Below, piece after piece: positions 23,718 to 42,900 of a DNA stretch of 64,000 nucleotides. The DNA lies in assembly GCF_963422355.1 (NCBI RefSeq), contig NC_085103.1:4388552-4452551 (forward strand), in the 5' to 3' direction. Under the pieces are notes generated by a model. It had not been told where the DNA came from. It ran no database searches and worked only from the letters and a program-made list of their open reading frames with translations. Both the position numbers and the translations under genes were made by a program. Each line of letters starts with the position of its first letter. Position 1 is the stretch's first letter. Source of the stretch: Corticium candelabrum (Eukaryota > Porifera > Homoscleromorpha > Homosclerophorida > Plakinidae).

Positions 23718-25181
23718 TAAGTATGAATATTATTGACCTGATGACATACATTTTAGTAACATATAAATTTTTATAATTTTTGCACAATAAGTTCCTACCT
23801 TGAGTGCAACACAGCACTCATTGGCAACCGTATGCATGCACGTCGTGCGTCAAACGGAGTGTCTTGTACTGTGCATGCGACTAAATGGGGAAGAACCGGC
23901 GACGCGAGCCTAATAAGTATGCACACATAACACCACAAGTCAGTTGAAGATTGCCAGTAAGCTGGAGCGCGCTACATATTCCCGATGTAACTGCTCGATG
24001 TCATATGTTTGACATCTTTCATTTTCTAGATATTTCATCTCTAGCGATCTCGCACATATCGACTTTCTGACTAAACTCATTAAGCTTTGCTGCGCGTGAT
24101 CTACTTCGCTTCCACACGTTTCTGTCACGCTGCATACCCTTGCTATTCTGACACACCAGACTCTTGCCACATTCTTTATCTGATATACACGTATATAATT
24201 AAATAAATATAGGTATAAATAAATAAATAAATAAATAATAAAATATAACATATCGCTACTTTAATTGACATGACAAGAGAGAAGCTCGCTTCGCACGCCA
24301 ATTATATTGCTGTAACGGCGGCAACATCAGTACGTATTACGTTAGTCATTATCCTATGCTAAAGTATAGACTGTAGTAGACTCACAATCTACTGTATATT
24401 GGCTCAAAGTGTTTGCGCAAGTAAACCGAATCTTGACATCTTCACTCCATTGACACACAACACTCAATACGCTCTCCTGCATGTTGAATGTCTGTAAAGT
24501 CAGATTTTAGGAAATTCCATGCACTTTTAGCAATGAAAAGAGTGTTGGTCAGTACTAGACTTGTAACCGTTCAGTGACAAAATCACTTTTGACTCAAGAT
24601 GGTACTTCAGCAGTAAGTATTTCTCATAATAAATAATCAACATCTAATTGGGCGACTCCCAGCTGGAACTTGTCCTGCCATCCTCGTGGTCAAATTGTAG
24701 CAAGGGGTAGTTGATCTATTGTCTACTCAACCAGAGTGCAAATGGAAAGCAATAGTACACATGTGCAACACACACCGACCACCCTAACATCATACTGTAT
24801 GTGCTGCTAATCACTGATCATGTACATTACAAGTACACTTAGACACAGTGTGAACACACCTACAGTTCATACACCTATACAACTGGGGAGCACTAGCTGG
24901 CGGCACTTACCGTACCTCTCAACTTTTCCAGCTGTCAATCAAGTGACCTGCTAATATATAAGGATGACAGATGTAGAAAATGATAACAGTGATGTGGCAT
25001 ACTGCACTAACACAATAGTGTTCATGTCTTTTAGCTGTGTTACATGCAAATACATGATTAATCAATAATATATTTAGCCTTGTTTGCAGAGCCATTCTAC
25101 CTTAGGTAAATGTGGATATGCCTACTCAACCAAATCCAGGTTCATATGCCGCGCCGCTGCTATACCTATAGTTGGTTGGCT
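23718..25181. other. Intron-2 remnant joined to spacer sequence
   Basis: About 23718-24180 matches intron 2 of the gene copies. A short AAATA repeat and a solo TIR terminus (24264-24306) follow. From about 24460 the sequence matches the spacer downstream of gene A (6790-7540). No gene is seen. Confidence 0.6.
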
Positions 25182-25588
25182 TTATCCAGAAAGGGTGTAA
25201 CGATCATAGCGTAGCAGCTGCGTCAGGTCGCAGCTACGTAGTTGGCAGGCAGACAACGAGTGACCGTAATTGGTAAATGACCGAGATTGGATCGCAGACT
25301 CCAATACCTTCGTCTCCCACGCCATCATCATAACCATACCACACACCGTTCCAATTTCAAACATGCACTTTGAAACACCATATTTGGACACATTTGTTAA
25401 ACTAATGACGTAAACAGATGTAAAGGAATTTACACGCTCGAGTCTATGTTTGCCATATATGAACAGATTCAACACAGTGACGTCAATCACAGTTACACAT
25501 TTAGAAGGTCATTCGTCTTACAACCGTCAGTTGTCATTCAGTACCAGACCAAGACAGACGATCACATACGACAGATTCGGACTACACC
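25182..25588 (+). promoter_or_regulatory. Conserved promoter block of collagen-TNF gene C
   Basis: Near copy of the gene A and B promoter blocks. TGACGTCA lies at 25478-25485, 111 bases before the ATG. Confidence 0.55.
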
Positions 25589-32759
<7,171 letters not shown>

Positions 32760-33148
32760 CCAGACAAAGGACTGTAACGATACCGTAGCAGCTGGGTCAG
32801 GTCACAGTTAGTTGGCAGAGAACAAGTGACTGTAACTGGGAAATGACCGAGATTAGATCGGAGACTCCAATACCTTCGTCTCTCACGCCCTAACCATAAC
32901 CATACCACACACCGTTCCAATTTCAAACATGCATTTTGAAACACAATATTTGAAGACATTTGCTAATGACGTATACAGATTTAAAGAATTACACGGTCGA
33001 GTCTATGTTTACCATATATGAACAAATTCAACACAGAGACGTCAATCACAGTTACACATTTAGGAGGTCACCCGTCTTACAACAATCAGTTGCCATTCTG
33101 TACCAGACCAAGACAGACGATCACAGTACGACAGATTCGGACTAAACA
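32760..33148 (+). promoter_or_regulatory. Promoter block of truncated copy 2 (CRE mutated)
   Basis: Matches the other promoter blocks, but the CRE-like palindrome at 33037-33044 reads AGACGTCA instead of TGACGTCA. Confidence 0.5.
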
Positions 33149-34457
33149 ATGTCTATAATTGCAGCTTACGTTTCGATGATGATGGCAACCTGTTTGTTGC
33201 TCTCCATCTCCTCGAGCACAGCTAACGTCATGCCCGCAACCTGAGAAAGGAGAAATGGTATAATCACTGCATCGTATTTTAGGATTTCATTAGTGCTATT
33301 GATATTATTCTAGAGTCTTCCTGGCCACTCTGGGAAACCTGGAGTGAGGGTAAGTGTAAGTATTATTGATGGGTATTATGGACAGATCTGATGGCATGAA
33401 TTGTATTAACATATATAATCTTTAATAATTTACGCACACTAAGTTCCTACATTGGAATGGAACACAGCACTCGTTGGCAACTGTATGCATGCACATCGTT
33501 CGTCAAACGGAGTATCTTGTACATGCAACAAAAAGGGGAGGAACCGGCGACGCGAGCCTAATAGGTATGTACACGGTACACCACAAGCTAGTTGGGACTG
33601 TCAGTAAGCTAGAGCGCGCTACATATTCCCAATGTAGCTGCTCGATGTCATATGTTTGACATCTTCCATTTTCTATATATTTCTTCTCTAGCGATCTCGC
33701 ACAGAGCGACTTTCTGACTAAACTCATTAAGCCTTGCTGCGCGTGATCTACTCCGCTCGCACACGTTTCTGTCACGCTACCTACGCTTGCTATTTAGACG
33801 CACTAGACTCTTGCCACAGTCTTTATCTGGTACACACGTATATAAATAAATAAACAATAAAATATAAACATATCGCGACTATAATTGATATGACAAGAGA
33901 GAAGCTCGCTTTGCACGCCAACTATATTGCTGTACCGGCGGCAACATCAGTACGTATACGTTAGTCATTATCCTATGCTAAAGTATAGACTTTAGTAGAC
34001 TCACAACCTATTTCATATTGGATCAAAATGTCTAGGCAACTAAGCCGAATCTTGCCATCTTGACTCCATTGACACACATCTAGTCTAGCGTATCAATAGT
34101 CTCCTCTAACTTGTTGGGAATTGACCGGAGCGACCTCTTATTATACAGAAACGGCCATCATTTCAAAAACTGTCTATAACTATACTATAATAAAGAATTC
34201 TGTCACCACTGCGTATATGGGCACTCGTGCATGTGCTGGCGTCATATATCAACATCAAGTCTAACATATCTACTAACTAACCTGCATATATAGGTATCGT
34301 AGAATAAGCAATTAATTTGAGCAGAGATAGAAAGACAGTAAGTTGCAACTAAAATTACTTGAAAAACTATTTTCCAGAACACTCGGTCTCCCTACACGTT
34401 TGCTGCATTGATGTATTCAACTAAGTATCTGTAACAAAATGTTTTGTACTGAAGGGA
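33149..34457 (+). pseudogene. Truncated collagen-TNF copy 2 (exons 1-2)
   Basis: Exon 1 (from 33149) has lost about 11 bases after 'SSSTANV', giving a stop codon near 33243. In exon 2 (33318-33346) the first Gly codon is changed to AGT. Intron-2-like sequence continues to 34457, where similarity to the other copies stops at the first bases of exon 3 (after GAAGGGAT). Unrelated sequence with a THAP exon follows. This is the broken 3' edge of the collagen-TNF array. Confidence 0.78.
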
Positions 34458-34524
34458 TTTAACGTTTTAGAAACCGACACACAAAACTACTAGGTGACTT
34501 AATTAATTAATTTATATGACTTAC

Positions 34525-34826
34525 CGCAGCATGAGCCCGTTTCCGGCCAGTACGCTTTGCAATAATAATGGAGACTGCGTTTGGCTTCAGATGCCTAATA
34601 GCCTTTGTACCAAGTAACTCTGATTTGAGGTTTCGCTCGGAGCACTCGGGCTTAAAGTGATCCGAACAAACGTGGCTGTTTTTTAGATAGGCGGATACAC
34701 CAGACGTAACATTGCTAGCCATGATTTTAACAAATCTGGCTTCTTGAGAGGAAGCCTGAAGAAGCTGACACCTTTGGCGATGTCGCTGCTGTTGTGGATA
34801 CAGCCAAACGCAATGCAGTGGACCAT
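34525..34826 (-). pseudogene. Orphan THAP zinc-finger exon
   Basis: The minus strand from an ATG at 34826 reads 'MVHCIAFGC' with 'GVSFFRLPLKKPDLLKSW', then, one frame away, 'HVCSDHFKPEC' and 'LKPNAVSII'. This gives the C2CH zinc ligands and the C-terminal Pro of a THAP domain. The frame shift falls in a run of A/T at about 34680. The exon ends at a good donor (GTAAGT, 34519-34524). THAP domains bind DNA and are often the first exon of transposase-derived genes. No further exons are recognisable downstream on the minus strand, where the sequence is the broken TNF copy. Confidence 0.7.
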
Positions 34827-35109
34827 TTCACGTCGAATAAGCCATGTAGATAGCACGCCTCGTGCACGACACCTAGAGGACATGCACCAATGCGTCATCA
34901 ACCACGCCTACGCTAACACGTCCTCTTTTGCGGTGCTTTTCCTACGTTACAGGAACAATGGAGGGAACTCAAAGTTTTCGAGTGCAGTCAAGATAAAAAA
35001 ACTTGTATCTAACCCCAACTTGAAAATCATGGCAGTTCTCGTTTAAGGTCATCATCTATTCTATCACGGTTTCAGTCAACCTAAGCTCAGCAAATAGTCA
35101 ATCAACGTT

Positions 35110-35239
<130 letters not shown>

Positions 35240-35649
35240 GTATGCACCCAACTGGTAAATATAGTTCTCCTAAGACGCATTTCTTCTAATTAACGTCAAT
35301 TTAACTTCAGTTTAATCGCGTAAAAACTGTTGTAGGACAGCACACCGGATCTCGTCGAGCCTCTGTTCGACTTCTGTTTATTCTCGCTTGTGAATCTCGA
35401 CCGTAACCGTATTTAGAGCATCTGCAGACTTACGATTGTAGTGTGTGCGTGTGGTGATGCAAGAAGAATGATCAGCTGGCGTTTGCAGATACGCGATGGG
35501 TGGTATGGCAATCATCGAATGCCACCATTGCATTACAGTGTAAATGTAACGTGCATGCATCACATGCATATTCACACGAATAGCGTACGTAGGTCACTGC
35601 ATGGCTGCACGTACGTAGTCAATGCGCTGCGTGCACACGTATACAGATG

Positions 35650-36106
35650 TAAAGCCTGGTTCACATTAGCTTTTAGCGACGCAAGGCGACGCTGCGTTCT
35701 AGCGTCGAAGACTTGCGTTCTTTCTTGCGGTTCACGTTAAATTGGCACGACGACGCACAAGGTATAGAACGAGTCCTATTTCTTGCTTCCGGTTTTTGCG
35801 TCTTGCGTTCAGGCACGCATTGAAATCAATATGTAACAATGGTGGACGAAGCAACCGAAAATCTCGTGGAACGTGTGAGGAGCCACCACTCTCTGTGAGA
35901 TATGCAACATCCTCTTTACAATAACTAGTGCTTCTTCTTCAAACATCGTAGCGAAATAGTCTCACGCTACAAAGGGGGAGGGACTGGCGGAAGTCGAACG
36001 TAAACGTCATCAAACACAAACGCGGAAACTAACGTCAAATGTGAATGCTCTTTGGATGGAAGACGCAAGACGCAAACGCATATTTTAATGTAAACCCGCC
36101 TCTATC
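35650..36106. mobile_element. Probable MITE rich in ACGCAA/TTGCGT
   Basis: The edges GGTTCACATTA (35657) and TAATGTAAACC (36090-36100) form short inverted ends. The interior has inverted motifs such as CTTGCGTT against AACGCAAG. No coding capacity is seen. Confidence 0.4.
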
Positions 36107-36388
36107 TGGCAAAGAAGAGCACTCTAGGTTGACAATATAACTGCATTAGTACAAGTGGCAACATGTCATTTCTTAATTAAACCAGTTCATATTCATTAAA
36201 TTTATCCAGTCGCTAAAATGGTTAAAGACTACTAAGTGCTAGTGGAAACAAGCCCTAGAAATGAGAGTGAACATCATCACATGAAAGGACCACCGCCACT
36301 ATTACTTCCACGAAAAATATACAACGGACTCCACTCGTGTTGCCATTCCAGTGATAGCTTGCAACACGCGTGAGAGACGAGAGGAAGC

Positions 36389-37529
36389 ATGTTGGGATTT
36401 CTTTGTCGTGCCGTTTTGTTTCTAGTATGTACACGTTCTAGTAAGATGTGATCCCATCAAGAAAGGTTTCTTTTGTTGCATAGATGCTGGTGGGAGTATG
36501 TTTCGCAAATGACCAGGATTGTGTCGTAACAACGCTGTTCCGAGCGGTGCGTAAACAATAGAAAATCTGATAGATGCGACCGTGTCATATCTCTACTGCA
36601 TACGCTATGTGTAGGTGTCTAACTTGGAAGCGAACGTGAAGGTATGAATTTCGGGAAGCCTACTTGCTTGCATGCTTGATCTGCATGCACGAATGTGTGT
36701 TCACGTTGACTGATAATTAAGTTCCCTGACTTGGTCAGCACTTAGAGTCTATAGTCTACAGTGTCTAGTGAAGTGTATAGAAGAATAGCTGTGACCAGGT
36801 ACATGTACAAGTGGCTTCATGTCTAGTTAGGCTAGACGTGTGAGCTTTACACGTGTACATACACCATGGGGTCACGGGGCATGGCCACCCAATCAGCAGC
36901 CAAGGGTCACTATATATAAAATAGGTCATCGTGAAAACGAGCCACAAGTGGAAGAGAACAAGAAGCGGCAATATACGACAGTGAAAAAGCTATACATTTG
37001 CATGTGCTTTGTTGTCAGCATGGCATGTGTCTGCCTGACTTCAGTTGCCTCTAGCTATAGTTTAGTATACCTAATGACGTTAACTAATATGCAATGTGCA
37101 TGTGCGACACTCGATCGACGGAGGTTACATTCAATAGACAATGCGATTACAGAGCATTGAGGTTGGGCCCCATAATTTGCATGGACGCCATTCCGTCATG
37201 TAATAAGATTCTGGGAGGAGTTAGGCGAGGCGTGCTAGACGCCAAAGATACTTTGGAAAGTATTATGCAAACATAACACGCGTTATCTACCCCTACAACG
37301 ATCAGTTTTGCAATCAGTCTCTGTCAACTGTAACTCAAAGTAAACCCTGAAGACAACACTATTGTGAGATTCTAGGTGTTGAACTCCTGTTTGCTACGTG
37401 GATATAGGGTTTCCTGTTGACGTCAACGTCAGCATCAATATTGTGAACCAGGCTTATCTATGGCTGCCACTGGTTTAGCCAGTCTCTCTCCGCCTTCGTC
37501 ATTCCCCAGATTGTCTCCGGCAAGGATAC

Positions 37530-37579
<50 letters not shown>

Positions 37580-38891
37580 AGGTAAAATAGCAGGCATCAG
37601 CTAACCTAACAGCCATCGTTGAATCAATTGAAAGCAACAATTAAATAAATGCAGTAGTTTGCACACCCAATTGATGGTCAGAAAATGATTTTATATACCT
37701 GAATAGCTATTACATTATTTAGAGCTAAAACTACATAATATCAAGCCAGTGATAGTGGTAGATGTATAGGGATGAGTATGAAATGTATTGTAATAGTGCG
37801 TGTAAGGTTACAAGTAGAATATAAGACTAAGCACTTTGTAAGGCAATACATGCTCTCGTTAGTGCACACATTACAGTAGAAAGACTTAGAAAGTTGGATA
37901 AATACCCTTACTCTTTTGAAATTAACATATACGGTAGTTGCCTAATTCCCATCGTTCTAAGGTACATTAATTGATTCTATCCTCTTCTAACACCAGACAG
38001 ACAACATGGTTAGATGACCATATCTCTCTGATTCCCACAACCATGTTGCAAGTGTGCATGTTTAGTAGTAATACTGTACATGTAAACGTCTACTCATTGT
38101 GACAATTTTTGAGAAAGTTAAATAGTTAATATTGCTTAAAAAATATTTGGTTCCAACTCCAGACATGAAGACATATAGGTATGACCGACCTCGTTGAATG
38201 TATCATCAACGATGAATGTAAGACCGACCTCATTGAATGTACGACCGACCACATTGACTTTACGACCGACCTCATTGATTTTACGATCGACCTCATTGAG
38301 TCTACAACCGACCTCATTGAGTCTACGACCGACCTCATAAAGCAAAGGTGCCGGCGTAATTTTGACAGATTACACGCCATAGGCTTGCTTGTATGCTTGG
38401 CATGCGATGCTGAATGTGCGTGCATGTAAGACCATATGCGTTAATTAATTCACGTTATTGTTCAAAGCTGCGAAGTTGGTTGTAATAATATTTATTGTAC
38501 ACTGGAAATGTGTATGTAGAGACCCACAGTGTGTATGTATTGCATGTGTATAGAAGAGGTTATGCGTAGAAAACCCGTTAAATTTCATTAATGTAATTGG
38601 TTTCACTCACCGTTTGCAAGACAAAACACATCTACCCATACGTGTAGCGCCAATTAAACTAGAAGTTCATTTTGTTTTGTTGTAGAAAATAGATAGTGAC
38701 TTGCAGAATGAAAGAGAGGAGAGAATCAAATTGCAGGTCAACAAGTCTGATGCCTAAAACACTGTCTTGTGAGGTTACACTTGACATTTAACTTTATAGG
38801 AGGAGAACGTGGAATTGAGAAAAATTACAGCTCAGCTTCACATCATGCTTCTTAACCAAAGCTTGACTGTGAGTAGTTGTAATTAATAGCA

Positions 38892-38951
<60 letters not shown>

Positions 38952-39495
38952 TGTGTGTGTGTGTGTGTTTAGGTTAACGCATGCTGCATTGAGGAAAAAC
39001 CTGCTGCTCATCTCTATGGGAGTGGTGTTCACGTTGCTCTTTCAGCCGGTGAGTTTCAGTTCTTTACAAATAGTTGAAGCATGCGTGTTCATGCAATGAG
39101 TTACAATAAAATTTTGAATGAATGCAGGTACTCATGTTACCTACTGGTCAACTAGTACATCACCTCCAGGTTTTCTTCGAGGAGGAACTGTCTACAATAA
39201 TGGATACATTACAGTTCCACGTGACGGATTGTATTATGTATATTCTCAATTTTGGTATGACCGAGAAGGCGGTCAAAATTACTGTTCATTTCGGATCAAG
39301 TTGAACGACACCAACAATATTGGCGGCGTTTATCACTATCGGCAAAACCCTGGTGGTTACGACGAAAGTCAATACACAGGACTAACGGTTATGCTGACAG
39401 CTAACGACCGGATCTCTGTGACAGTGGGACATACCTGCAACTATGACTTTTACACAACGGACACGGCATTCTTCGGAGCTTTCTACATTGGTTAA
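36389..39495 (+). CDS. Secreted coiled-coil-stalk TNF-domain protein D
   Basis: Exons 36389-36424, 36484-36546, 36615-36641, 38686-38736, 38800-38868, 38973-39048 and 39128-39495 join in frame to 229 residues. The first two exons give a hydrophobic signal peptide ending near 'GVCFA' and then a short Cys-containing stretch. Two exons encode a charged heptad-like segment ('LQNEREERIKLQ', 'EENVELRKITAQL'), a likely trimeric coiled coil. The TNF homology domain starts at 'AAHLYGSG', has 'YYVYSQFWY' and ends 'FFGAFYIG'. The THD splits at the same phase-1 Gly intron as in the collagen-TNF genes, showing common origin. It is expected to be a secreted trimeric ligand. Intron 3 is 2 kb, with repeats; intron 5 is almost entirely TG repeat. 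Confidence 0.82.
37456..37525. mobile_element. Solo MITE terminus
   Basis: TAGCCAGTCTCTCTCCGCCT and the following TTCGTCATTCCCC match the hairpin-forming termini at 42981-43059 and 55050-55145. A TA microsatellite follows (37540-37576). Confidence 0.6.
38182..38384. repeat. 21-bp minisatellite and MITE right end
   Basis: Tandem units around ACGACCGACCTCATTGAGTC (six to eight copies) end in the TIR of the 2705-3136 family (CATTACACGCCATAG-like). A copy lies at 60335-60540. Confidence 0.85.
38895..38970. repeat. (TG)n filling intron 5 of gene D
   Basis: TG repeat runs from about 25 bases after the donor directly into the acceptor TTTAG. Confidence 0.95.
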
Positions 39496-41167
39496 CTCTT
39501 AAAACATTCGGTGAAAGCAGTACAGTTGCTGTCTCTCTCGTGTGCGCGTGTTTCTCTTTGAATTAATGATGCTACGTCCAATGTTTATGTTTGCATATTT
39601 ATGGTAGAATTAACTTCACACATAACAATTATTGCGGTACTGCCACCAACATCTGTACGTTAGTCATTATCCTACGATATAGTATAAACTGTAGTAGACT
39701 CAAATGTATGCATACTCGATTGTATGGTAACACCTACTGTATATATTGGATAAAAAATGTCAAGACTAGTAGGAAACTAAACTGAATACTGCTATCTTGA
39801 CTCTATTACCACAGATCTGGTACCGTTCACCACACCAGTAACTGGTATTCACGTATTTATGCATACATATTGTAGTATCTGGTAGTATAGACAGTATTGA
39901 TTAGACAGGGAGTACAGGATATTAGAGTATGTCCGGGGGGTATACGAGAGATAGTACACTGTACAACGTGTTGTGTAGCGCTGTGAAGAATGCTCTACAA
40001 CTTGGCGAGAAGGACGGGATGACTCTTTGCTTGCAACACGATCAGCACACGGTATACTTTGCCGCACACTTAGCTGTGTAATTACGTAAACACTACCCCT
40101 TCACGCTAGTCTCCACCGGATGTAGATACGATTAGCCCGTGGATTAGCAGCTTTCATGCTGGAGTAGGCCTACAGTATGCTATAGCATCGACGGTCCTGT
40201 TCCGACGCTCCTGCATCCATTGTGACCGTGCAAGAGAGGAACGGTCTGGATACGCGAGGCTACTTACAGAAGGCACGGTACCAGAGGGTACCGTATATTT
40301 TTGATCGTCGACAAAAACAACAGCAAACGATACAACAAACGGTCTGCGCACCGCTCTACATAGTTGCTCGTTGTGCCTTCCAATCTACCCCTCAGGCTCC
40401 CCTACGATCACCACTACGGTACCGCCTTTTGCGGTCAGCGCTACATGTCCCTACGGACATAGTGTCAGTTACAAGGGTATTTTGTCGGTGTAGTAGATTA
40501 CAGGAAACGACTGTAGCGTGGGATCTTAGCGCGCAGTACAGTGTACGTAGGCAGCAGTGCATTGCAGTAGAGGTGTATATATGACGCAATGCAGCTTCAA
40601 CTGGGAACCTGTGTACGCGTTCAAAGGCGTATGATGCACTGCGACTGCCATTTCTGATCTCCCATTTTACCGCTGCGCTCCCTAACGTAGCTGCAATCTC
40701 TTACCAATGCCTGACAGCGGCCTAAAATCGCAATTTCGACAAGTACAGAGGCTAGAACAACGTCAAAGTCCAATCGAAAGCTCTGTTCCTAACTAATATC
40801 ATTAGTATAGTACACGCGCTGAAAAATTTGATTGCATACTTACTCCCATCCAGAAAGGCGTACCGAACCAGACGTACACTTACTAGTAGTAGTGATGGCA
40901 GCGCATCCGCGACTGCAATCCACACTGCGAGGCTAAGATGCGCTGTCATCACCACAACAACGCATCCGGGGCTGCAATTCACACTGCGTCTGGCCTGTTG
41001 GGGCGAGGCTAACGAGGTTGACGCCACTAGGCCACGTGATTCGCTGCCGCCGCCATTTTGAGTGGCAAGTGTCAGCCACGCCTTCTAATCTTCCGCGCAG
41101 TCTCGTTCCGTTGTTTGTTAGTGGTCAAGGACTGCTGTGCTGTTGGGTGTACTAATAGGTAATTCAG
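39496..41167. other. Region downstream of gene D without a recognised gene
   Basis: Up to 40581 it belongs to the segmental duplication. Around 41046 a GCCGCCGCCATTTTG motif (YY1-like) lies in a short GC-rich patch that could be a promoter. No coding exon was identified next to it. Confidence 0.45.
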
Positions 41168-41892
41168 TGTTGGACGATATCACGATGTATCGCCTTTTGA
41201 CGACATTTCGAGGGCTCAGTCGATTCGCAAGTGCAACGCGTTATTTGTAAAGTGTCCTTCCATCCATCCTTCCATCAAAGTTATGCTAGCTGTGATATCC
41301 GATTGCATACATCCACTGTTTACATTTCGCTCCTGTAACTGCATGGGAAGAGATTCATTTTACTGCATGGAAAGAGATTCATTCACAGAGGGAAAGTTCG
41401 ATTCACGTTATCTGAAGCTGTTATTCGTGAGATCCAATGTGATTCGATTAGCAGTCTAGGTAGCTTGGACTACTACGAGAACAATACGAATCGGGAAGCT
41501 CGTGTACGATTCGGAACATTTGGAGCCCGGCAGCGCGTGCCGTCAGACACGGTGTTGACTTCTGCTCTAGAGTCTCCTGGAGATGAGGTCCTCTTTCCCA
41601 GAGAGGTAGGCAAATGTCAGACACAGTGTTGACTTCCGCTCTAGAGTCTCTTGGAGATAAAGTCCTCTTTCTCAGAAAGGTTGGCAAATACGTAGAGCTT
41701 GCGTAGGGACAGGATACCAACGTTGAAAGGAACAAGTAGCGTACGAATGGAAGGTCAATTCGGTTGCAGGACATTCCGTGTGACACATGAGACTAACTAT
41801 TAGACTAATCGTATTAGTAGCCTGAGGCTTGGTGACATACGAGCTAAGTTGATCATCTAATAGCATAAATGGTAGGCGGATGATCCCGGGCC
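41168..41892 (+). mobile_element. Dispersed repeat, second copy
   Basis: Inverted relative to 21604-22200. It contains a local tandem duplication of about 75 bases (41553-41627 and 41628-41693, beginning GTTGACTTC) that the other copy lacks. No coding capacity is seen. Confidence 0.65.
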
Positions 41893-41894
41893 CT

Positions 41895-42264
41895 ACTGTC
41901 TGTTCGCCATAAGCGTGAACTCGGAAGTGAGTAATGAAGTAGAGGTCACGCCAGGTGTGCACATTAGAGCACTAAGAGCTGCCCCAGTTGGACCATGTTA
42001 TACCAATTATCTTAAATGGTTCCAGTTGCTGATCTGTTGGTCTTACAAGATAATTGGATAATAGCCATTGCTCCACCCGTTTGTGTTTGATATGCACAAG
42101 TACTATCCTTCCGTTTCGTTTGTAGAAAGGGCTTAGATAATTTGATAAACAGAAATGCCAGACCTAGCGGTTTCTAACGATACCGAGATCATCGCGAAAG
42201 TCCACTAAACAACAGAGATATTGATGATTTTCAAAGTTCACGCTTATGGCGAACAGACAGTAGT
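41895..42264. mobile_element. MITE with perfect ~29-bp TIRs
   Basis: CTACTGTCTGTTCGCCATAA at the left end is exactly inverted at the right end (42236-42264). It belongs to the same family as 45566-46441. It is inserted in the dispersed repeat that continues at 42265-42337 with the hairpin terminus. Confidence 0.8.
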
Positions 42265-42337
42265 ACCCTCTCCGGCGTTGTCGTGTTATAAGGGAACCGG
42301 GCACGAAGGCGCGAGAGGGTCTGGTACGAGGCTAGAT
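42265..42337. mobile_element. Hairpin-forming foldback terminus
   Basis: ACCCTCTCCGGCG...CGCGAGAGGGTCTGG folds on itself and closes with TACGAGGCTAG. The same block is at 22290-22363 and 54970-55037. Confidence 0.7.
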
Positions 42338-42377
42338 ATGTGCATGTCATAACGTTTTTACTGTGTACACTCATAAC

Positions 42378-42900
42378 TACTCTCTGTTCGCATTGACTTC
42401 GCGCTCGGAAGTGACTAATGATGCAACTGCATTTGTTTACCACACTCAGATGTTAAGTGATATCCCATTAACTGTACATTCTAGAGGTCATATTACGATA
42501 CAAGATGTTAGGTAACAGTAGAGGAAGTCGCAGGCTACCAAGACGAAACAGAACGAGAAGAGGAGTCAGAAATACCAAGCAACTACTCGCGACACAAGAG
42601 CAACTGTGTGTTGATATCAAGGCAGCGGACCGTTTAGTAACCTAATTGGCTACTTCCTCTATTAGCCGCATTTTTGTTGTAAGACCATACCATCTTAATG
42701 AGTCAAGAATCCTAGTGACTCTTGATATACGAAAGCCTTATCAAACCGCTTGTGTAATACATACGTCTTCGTTACCCTAACTATAAAAAATCCGTGAACT
42801 TGCGGTTTCGAACGATACCAAGATCGTCACTGTCCGCCCTATTGCGCAGAAGTTATTACAGATTTTCAAAGCGCAAAGTCAACGCGAAGAGAGAGTAAGC
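42378..42900. mobile_element. MITE with ~27-bp TIRs
   Basis: ACTCTCTGTTCGCATTGACT at the left is matched by an inverted copy ending at about 42898. The internal part is related to the 41895-42264 family (ACGATACCAAGATCGTC against ACGATACCGAGATCATC). Confidence 0.6.

Larger units (their letters stand above)
37575..40581. repeat. Segmental duplication, copy 1 (holds 3' half of gene D)
   Basis: Highly similar in direct orientation to 59738-62813. It includes the coiled-coil exons, the TNF-domain exons and about 1.1 kb of downstream sequence. Differences are substitutions and small indels, plus different TG-repeat lengths. Confidence 0.88.

Noticed and set aside
34744-35046. Plus-strand 100-codon frame
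   Set aside because: It is the shadow of the minus-strand THAP exon.
38182-38345. Regular ~21-base repeats as a CRISPR array
   Set aside because: The units are contiguous without unique spacers, vary in sequence, lie at a transposon end, and the genome is eukaryotic.
41040-41110. YY1-like site and CpG-rich patch as a promoter
   Set aside because: Suggestive, but no exon or conserved partner was found next to it, so it was not listed as a regulatory feature.
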